This document shows positions 59,070 to 64,000 of a stretch of DNA of 64,000 nt, piece by piece (position 1 is the stretch's first letter; every line of letters starts with the position of its first letter). The DNA is from an uncultured Bacteroidota bacterium (GTDB taxonomy: Bacteria > Bacteroidota > Bacteroidia > Chitinophagales > Chitinophagaceae), in NCBI GenBank assembly GCA_903877645.1, contig CAIRES010000035.1:1-64000 (forward strand). Reading direction: 5' to 3'. The position numbers and the translations under genes were made by a program. The notes under the pieces are model-generated. The model was not told where the DNA came from and searched no databases. It worked only from the letters and a program-made list of their open reading frames with translations.

Positions 59070-59776
59070 TGATGAGTATAGTGATCATGCAGCCGTATGT
59101 ATTTCCGTACATTGGATACTTTCAGTTGATCCAGGCTGCTGATGTGTTTGTGTTTTATGATGACGTCAATTACATCAATAAAGGGTGGATCAACAGGAAC
59201 AGGATACTGCTGAATGGCAAAGACCAGCTATTTACGATTCCCTGTAAGGAGGCCAGCCAGAACAAGCTGATAAAGGATATAGAAGTGCTACATGATGAGA
59301 AGGGGGGGCAAAAGCTATTGGCTACGATGCAGGTGGCCTATAAAAAAGCCCCCTTTTATAATGAGGTTTATCCTGTTATAGAGCAGACAATACGAATAAA
59401 GGAAGGCGCTACTATAGCTGACTTATCTATTAACAGCGTTGTTAATATTTGTCAGTATCTTGGGTTAAAGAAGGTATTTAAGCGGAGTTCGGAAGAATAT
59501 AGCAACCGTGAATTGAAAAAAGCGGACAGATTGATAGATATTTGCCATAAGGAAGGCATAGTGCATTACATCAATGCATCGGGCGGCAGGGAGATATATA
59601 CTAAGGAGTATTATAAAGAGCAGGGAATAGACATTGATTTTTTGATGCCGGAGAAAGTTGAATATACCCAATTCGGCAATGAGTTTGTGCCCTGGCTGTC
59701 GATGATAGATGTATTGATGTTTAATAGTGTGGAAGAGATCAAAGAAAGGATATTGCCTTCGTATAAATTTGAATAA
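59069..59776 (+). CDS. WbqC-family protein
   Basis: 235 aa. It has the signature start MQPYVFPYIGYFQLIQAADV, then FVFYDDVNYINKGWINRNRI. Later segments include FTIPCKEASQNKLIKDIEV and GIDIDFLMPEKVEYTQF. WbqC proteins occur in O-antigen clusters next to aminotransferases, and I infer a role in acylating the amino sugar; the activity is not read from sequence alone. The start overlaps the aminotransferase stop by 1 bp (TGATG), so they are translationally coupled. Confidence 0.88.
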   Translation: MMSIVIMQPYVFPYIGYFQLIQAADVFVFYDDVNYINKGWINRNRILLNGKDQLFTIPCKEASQNKLIKDIEVLHDEKGGQKLLATMQVAYKKAPFYNEVYPVIEQTIRIKEGATIADLSINSVVNICQYLGLKKVFKRSSEEYSNRELKKADRLIDICHKEGIVHYINASGGREIYTKEYYKEQGIDIDFLMPEKVEYTQFGNEFVPWLSMIDVLMFNSVEEIKERILPSYKFE

Positions 59777-59787
59777 AGCAAAACAAA

Positions 59788-60015
59788 ATGACATTAGCTG
59801 AAATCATTAAAGAATCTTTTTCGCTGAAAGCAGAAGACCAGAAGGACGATGTGGTACTCAACTCATTGGAGGAGTGGGAGTCTATGGCGCACATGCTGTT
59901 CATCACCCGTGTGGAAGAGAATTATGAAGTGGAATTTACTGCTGAAGATATTTTCTCTATGCAAACGATAGGAGATATTAAAAAAGTGCTGGCAGAAAAG
60001 GGCAAAACAGTATGA
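59788..60015 (+). CDS. Acyl carrier protein
   Basis: 75 aa. The phosphopantetheine attachment serine is Ser32 in EEWESMAHM, followed by the helix III pattern FITRVEENYEVEFTAEDI. The DSL motif of classical ACPs is replaced by ESM, as in specialised ACPs of secondary metabolism and sugar modification. It lies between the WbqC-family protein and the dehydrogenase and is presumably loaded by the adenylate-forming ligase downstream. Confidence 0.9.
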   Translation: MTLAEIIKESFSLKAEDQKDDVVLNSLEEWESMAHMLFITRVEENYEVEFTAEDIFSMQTIGDIKKVLAEKGKTV

Positions 60016-60761
60016 TACTCCATACAGTCAATATACTGATCACAGGTGGGGCCAGTGGCCTGGGCAGAACTATGGCCAGCCATCTGGCAGGAAAGGCAGC
60101 CAATGTGATAGTGGTGGACAGGAATGAGGAGGCGCTAAAGGAACTCAGTGAAGAATTCCCTTCTATAAAATGCTATACCGCAGACCTGACAGACCAGGTA
60201 GCTGTAGACGCGCTGGTGACCGATATTTTCAATACTTATGGCAAGCTGCATGTGCTGGTGAATAATGCCGGCATCATTCACAGTGAGCCGCTTGTCAATT
60301 TGCTATCGAAAGAGCAACCCAAACACAGTATTGAGAACTGGCAAAAGACAATAGACATTAACCTTAATGCAGTTTTTTATGTGACCGTGAATGTGGCTGA
60401 TAAAATGGTGCGCTCAAGGAGTAAGGGGGTGATCATTAACATCAGTTCTATATCCTCCTATGGCAATGCCGGGCAGAGTGCGTATTCTGCTGCCAAGGCC
60501 GCGCTTAATGCCCTTACGGTAACATGGAGCAAGGAATTGGGTATGTTTGGCATACGCTGTGTAGCCATTGCTCCCGGATTTATTGATACAACATCTACAA
60601 GGGCCGCATTGACCGAAGCGAAAATAAAAACATATTCCAATGCCACGCCACTTGGGAGGTTAGGTAAAACAGATGAACTGCTCCATGCGGTTGTATTCAT
60701 TATAGAGAATGACTTTTATAACGGCACGATACTGAACCTTGATGGCGGCCTAAAATTATGA
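60012..60761 (+). CDS. Short-chain dehydrogenase/reductase (3-oxoacyl-ACP reductase type)
   Basis: 249 aa. Rossmann fold with NAD(P)-binding TGGASGLGRTMASH at about 11-24, NNAG at 84-87, and the catalytic YSAAK (Tyr158, Lys162) preceded by INISSISSYG. Length fits the FabG-like SDR class. It would reduce an oxo group on the ACP-bound acyl chain. Overlaps the ACP gene by 4 bp and the ligase gene by 4 bp, so the ACP-SDR-ligase trio is tightly coupled. Confidence 0.92.
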   Translation: MILHTVNILITGGASGLGRTMASHLAGKAANVIVVDRNEEALKELSEEFPSIKCYTADLTDQVAVDALVTDIFNTYGKLHVLVNNAGIIHSEPLVNLLSKEQPKHSIENWQKTIDINLNAVFYVTVNVADKMVRSRSKGVIINISSISSYGNAGQSAYSAAKAALNALTVTWSKELGMFGIRCVAIAPGFIDTTSTRAALTEAKIKTYSNATPLGRLGKTDELLHAVVFIIENDFYNGTILNLDGGLKL

Positions 60762-62311
60762 TCTGCAATATGAGCGATTACCTCTACAATATTGGCAGCC
60801 TGTTTGCAAAAGTAGCTACTGAAAATGCAGATAGGATTGCGCTGAAATATCCTGATGGAAGTATTGTCAAATATGCAGAGCTGGAGGAAACGTCAAACAG
60901 GATAGCCCGTTTTTTTGTAGCCAAAGGATTGATGCGGGGTGATGTGATCGCAATATTCAATAATAAATCAAAGCTGGGCTATGCCTGTATGCTGGCCGCG
61001 CTGAAGGCCGGGGTCATTTATACTAACCTGGACCTTACATCTCCATATCAGCGAATCAAGAAGATCGTAGAACGTTGCAACCCGAAATTGATATTGTTCG
61101 ATACGGATGGCGAAGTAAAGAATGAAATAGTTACTGCCGGCTGGCATACGGCAGACCTTGATGCCGCATTTGAGGCTGATATTAATAAGTATGAAGGCGC
61201 TTTACCTTCTGTGACGGCAAATGTGACGGGAGCAGATGCCGCGTATATCATGTTCACATCGGGTTCTACCGGTTTTCCAAAAGGGGCGGTGATCACTCAT
61301 GCCAACCTTGTGAATTTTATAGCATGGGGGCAAAGTGAGTTTGGTATTACTAAGGATGATGTGTTCACCAATGCCAATCCTATCTATTTTGATAATTCTG
61401 TGTTTGATTTTTATGTTGCTCTTTTTTCAGGTGCACAACTGGTGCCGCTGACCAATGATATTGCCCGCGATCCTTTTGCGCTGATGAAAGCTGTGGCAGG
61501 TGCAGGCTGCACTACCTGGTTTTCAGTGCCATCGCTGCTGGTGTACCTGATGACCACAAAAGTGCTTGCCGCAAATACCTTGCCTGCCATGAAGCGGTTC
61601 ATATTTGGCGGAGAAGGCTTTCCTAAACCGAAACTAAAGAAGCTGTATGATATGTATGGCAGCAGCGCAGGCTTGTACAATGTGTATGGCCCCACAGAAT
61701 GTACGTGTATCTGCTCATCGCACAAAATAACAGTAGCTGACTTTGATGACATGAACAACCTGGCTACGCTGGGCTACCTGGCACCCAATTTTGATTATGT
61801 GCTGATGAATGCCGATGCTTCAGGTACGAATGGAGAGCTTTGCCTGAAAGGGCCTAATGTAGGTGCAGGCTACTACAACGATGCAGAGCGCACCGCAAAG
61901 TCTTTTGTGCAAAACCCATTCAATACATTTTATAAAGAAACCGTGTACTGCACCGGCGACCTGGTACAGGCAGACCATGAAGGAAAGCTGCATTTTAAAG
62001 GTAGGGCAGACAACCAGGTGAAGCACATGGGCTACCGTATAGAACTGGAAGAAATAGAATCATTGCTCAGTACGCTCGAATATGTAGACGAAGCAGCAGT
62101 GATCTACGAGCGGATGGGAGACTCGCTGGGGCAGATAGTGGCATTTGTGGCTGCGACTGCCGCGGTAGATGATAAGCAGGTGATAGCCGCGCTCAAAGCG
62201 CTGGTGCCGGAGTATATGGTGCCACGTAAACTGTGCGTGCTGCCTGTGCTACCTAAAAACCAGAACGGCAAAATAGATAAAGTGGCATTAAAGGAATTAA
62301 AAACAACATGA
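60758..62311 (+). CDS. Adenylate-forming acyl/amino acid ligase
   Basis: 517 aa, ANL superfamily. The nucleotide-binding A3 motif is YIMFTSGSTGFPKGAVITHA; other core motifs are NVYGPTECTCICSSHKI, YCTGDLVQADHEGKLHFKGR and the catalytic lysine in PKNQNGKIDKVALKEL. It resembles stand-alone NRPS adenylation domains, so the activated acid may be an amino or hydroxy acid rather than a long fatty acid. It would load the ACP two genes upstream. A start at 60770 (MSDYLYN) is an alternative. Overlaps the next gene by 4 bp. Confidence 0.9.
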   Translation: MICNMSDYLYNIGSLFAKVATENADRIALKYPDGSIVKYAELEETSNRIARFFVAKGLMRGDVIAIFNNKSKLGYACMLAALKAGVIYTNLDLTSPYQRIKKIVERCNPKLILFDTDGEVKNEIVTAGWHTADLDAAFEADINKYEGALPSVTANVTGADAAYIMFTSGSTGFPKGAVITHANLVNFIAWGQSEFGITKDDVFTNANPIYFDNSVFDFYVALFSGAQLVPLTNDIARDPFALMKAVAGAGCTTWFSVPSLLVYLMTTKVLAANTLPAMKRFIFGGEGFPKPKLKKLYDMYGSSAGLYNVYGPTECTCICSSHKITVADFDDMNNLATLGYLAPNFDYVLMNADASGTNGELCLKGPNVGAGYYNDAERTAKSFVQNPFNTFYKETVYCTGDLVQADHEGKLHFKGRADNQVKHMGYRIELEEIESLLSTLEYVDEAAVIYERMGDSLGQIVAFVAATAAVDDKQVIAALKALVPEYMVPRKLCVLPVLPKNQNGKIDKVALKELKTT

Positions 62312-62985
62312 TGAAGGATATAGTCATTTTCGGAACAGGGGTGAATGCGGATATTGTGCAGTTTTACATGCGCGAGGTGAGTGGCTGGCCTGTAAAGGCG
62401 TTCACGGTGAATGAACAGTACCTGAAAGGAGATACGTTCAACGGCTTGCCGGTGGTTCCGTTTGAAACGATAGAGCAAACCTACCCGCCTGATAAGTACA
62501 GCATGTTTGTTATAGCCGGCTATCATGATATGCTGGCGATCAATGCCAACAAGATACAAGAGGTGGAAGCGAAAGGATATGAGGTCATATCTTATATACA
62601 TCCCGACGCACCTAAAGATCTCGTGCATGGTAAGAATTGCTTTGTGATGCAGGGCAATTGTATCCACCCGAGAGTGGTGATAGGCGATAATGTGTTTGTA
62701 TGGAGCGGCGCCATCATTGGGCATCATAGCAAAGTAGGCAGCAACAACTGGTTTGCTTCAGGGGCCGGGATTTCAGGCAATGTAACGATCGGTAACAACT
62801 GCTTTTTTTCTGTGAACTGTACCATAGGGCATGGCATAACATTGGGTAATGAAGTGTTTGTAGGCGCAAATACGCTCACCATCAAAAATACAGAAGACGG
62901 TAAGGTGATCATTAAAGAAAGTGATAAGCCGATAAAACTAAATACAAAGCAGTTTTTGAGGATGTCGAAGTTCAATTCGCTGTAA
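62308..62985 (+). CDS. NeuD/PglD-type acetyltransferase
   Basis: 225 aa. The N-terminal Rossmann-like domain (DIVIFGTGVNADIVQFYMRE) is followed by a left-handed beta helix of hexapeptides (about 105-210: GDNVFVWSGAIIGHHSKVGS, then ISGNVTIGNNCFFSVNCTIG). The closest relatives acetylate nucleotide-activated amino sugars (PglD, NeuD). Together with the DegT enzyme it points to an N-acetylated or N-acylated deoxyamino sugar. Last plus-strand gene of the cluster. Confidence 0.88.
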   Translation: MMKDIVIFGTGVNADIVQFYMREVSGWPVKAFTVNEQYLKGDTFNGLPVVPFETIEQTYPPDKYSMFVIAGYHDMLAINANKIQEVEAKGYEVISYIHPDAPKDLVHGKNCFVMQGNCIHPRVVIGDNVFVWSGAIIGHHSKVGSNNWFASGAGISGNVTIGNNCFFSVNCTIGHGITLGNEVFVGANTLTIKNTEDGKVIIKESDKPIKLNTKQFLRMSKFNSL

Positions 62986-63006
62986 GTTGCATCCTGCTGC
63001 CCATGT

Positions 63007-63762
63007 TTAATTGAAATTGAAGCCACCTTTAATTAGCGTGCGGTTGCCATAGAAAGAATTTCGGCCATGGAACACCCTGTCGTCCTGGAAGAATGCAGCA
63101 TCTCCGGGCTTTAGATACACCTCTGTGAGCAGGCCGCCCGCTACTATCTTGTTCTCCAGGAAGTCGTTAAATTCATTGCACATCTGCTTTACATCTTCCG
63201 GGTTATCCGGCATCACCCTGAAATAGTTCCAGTTGAGTACTACGCCCCGTGCATCGCTATCTATGATCTTGCGGCGCTTTCTCTGGTCATTACCTTTCCC
63301 GAAATCCACCTCCAAGGCCTTTAGCTGTTCAAACAATGCCGGTTCATATTTTTCGAGTATGTACAAAATGTCGGTGGAGTCTATAAAAGTGGTTGCCCCG
63401 CCTATTTCTGCATTTTCCATACAGAAGAAGAAGTTGACATCCATTTCAAAGTTCATGTAGGCAGCATCTGTATGCAGCGGTTGCCGGGTATTGGAATGGC
63501 GGAAGGTGAAAGAGTTTTCTTTGTCGTAGCGTACGTCTGTCCACCGTTCCTGGCTATTGGCATTGCCGGTTGTAATGTCTTCGTCCACATTCAGTATCTC
63601 GCCCAGTTCATCCACCAGCTTTGAATAAAAGTCTTTGAAATCGACCCCGGCGGGGACATTTCTGAGATGCACGATCTTATACTGCTTCAGTGTTTCTTTG
63701 AAGCTTACGGCAAAATCACCCGAAGGTGTGTAATCTACTTCTTTCAGAAAAAAAGGATTCAT
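63007..63762 (-). CDS. TauD/clavaminate synthase-like Fe(II)/2-oxoglutarate dioxygenase
   Basis: 251 aa. The iron site HxD is in RQPLHTDAAYMNFEMD, and the distal His is expected in RVFHGRNSFYGNRTLIKGGF, whose Arg would bind 2-oxoglutarate. The N terminus carries KIVHLRNVPAGVDFKDFYSK. Such enzymes hydroxylate carbon centres in small molecules or carrier-bound acyl chains. It is convergent with the NeuD-like gene, with 21 bp between the stops, and may hydroxylate the same acyl group. Substrate unknown. Confidence 0.82.
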   Translation of the reverse strand: MNPFFLKEVDYTPSGDFAVSFKETLKQYKIVHLRNVPAGVDFKDFYSKLVDELGEILNVDEDITTGNANSQERWTDVRYDKENSFTFRHSNTRQPLHTDAAYMNFEMDVNFFFCMENAEIGGATTFIDSTDILYILEKYEPALFEQLKALEVDFGKGNDQRKRRKIIDSDARGVVLNWNYFRVMPDNPEDVKQMCNEFNDFLENKIVAGGLLTEVYLKPGDAAFFQDDRVFHGRNSFYGNRTLIKGGFNFN

Positions 63763-63853
63763 AACAATAGTTTGATGTGGTATGTATTGACGAAATAAAA
63801 GTAGATAATCTGCCCGACTTTACAGCGAAAAAACAGATGATTTTGGTCATAGG

Positions 63854-64000
63854 CTACTTCTGGTAATAGTATTTTTCTTCGCTGATCACCCCGAACTTCA
63901 AAAGCAGGTCGGTATTCATTTTCGAGTCTTTATAATCGGTTATCTTTTTCCAGGAGAGTACAGTACAATCGCTGTTCAGCTCCACTACTTTTTCTTTAGA
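63854..64000 (-). CDS. Partial protein at window edge
   Basis: At least 48 codons are open to the window end on the minus strand, stop at 63854-63856. The C-terminal residues are LLLKFGVISEEKYYYQK, preceded by LSWKKITDYKDSKMNTD and VVELNSDCTVLSW. No family is recognisable from the tail alone. It is in the same direction as the dioxygenase and about 90 bp upstream of it. Confidence 0.55.
   Translation of the reverse strand, partial: SKEKVVELNSDCTVLSWKKITDYKDSKMNTDLLLKFGVISEEKYYYQK

Overview
The window comes from a Bacteroidota chromosome, most likely the Chitinophagales/Chitinophagaceae side of the phylum. The evidence is an LpxC-FabZ fusion inside lpxD-lpxC/fabZ-lpxA, class I fructose-bisphosphate aldolase, a CarboxypepD_reg-type outer-membrane barrel protein, several short lipoproteins, promoters of the TTG-N17-20-TAnnTTTG type, and weak or absent Shine-Dalgarno sequences. 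No rRNA, CRISPR array or intact transposase was found. Two tRNA genes are present: Arg-CCG and Leu-GAG.

Layout. 0-5 kb: a decayed GNAT gene, two tandem TPR paralogues, a GT-C/TPR membrane protein and a DUF1801 protein. 5-15.3 kb: ribE, cutC, a glycosylasparaginase, recN, an aminotransferase, a vapBC-type toxin-antitoxin pair with a broken toxin, queG, yigZ, a DMT exporter and ribD. 15.4-26.4 kb: prmC, two GT-C proteins, an orphan antitoxin, a YD-repeat lipoprotein, fructose-bisphosphate aldolase, an outer-membrane barrel protein, idi and a DinB-like protein. 26.4-29.7 kb: hemN and an uncharacterised 601-aa protein, each preceded by a near-identical FNR/CRP-like palindrome. 29.8-32.5 kb: tRNA-Arg beside a small island bounded by a 98-bp perfect direct repeat, with a remnant toxin gene, two unknown genes and an intact ParE-type toxin-antitoxin pair. 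32.5-38.9 kb: an ABC ATPase, a secreted protein, the lipid A genes and an HD phosphohydrolase. 38.9-41.6 kb: an accessory stretch with a modular repeat family, an unknown gene, a frameshifted hicA with intact hicB, and a noncoding segment with ATGGGACAT repeats and two perfect DnaA boxes. 41.6-55.3 kb: thiolase, an outer-membrane protein, a MacB-type permease, a solitary atpG, a fused oligopeptide ABC ATPase, AMP nucleosidase, an HsdR_N protein, CtpA, a SUMF1-domain protein, tRNA-Leu and a histidine kinase.

55.3-63.8 kb is the most distinctive metabolic region. It is a same-strand, partly overlapping run of a GT2 glycosyltransferase, a Wzt-type ATPase, a DegT sugar aminotransferase, a WbqC-family protein, an acyl carrier protein, a short-chain dehydrogenase, an adenylate-forming ligase and a NeuD-like acetyltransferase. 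A Fe(II)/2-oxoglutarate dioxygenase lies convergently at the end. I infer a pathway that makes an unusual carrier-bound acyl group and attaches it to an amino sugar of a surface glycan.

A second theme is toxin-antitoxin decay. vapC and hicA each appear to have lost one base near the 3' end while the cognate antitoxin stays open. A parE tail remains next to tRNA-Arg, and a lone antitoxin sits at 19.1-19.3 kb. Only the ParE/antitoxin pair at 31.9-32.5 kb looks complete.
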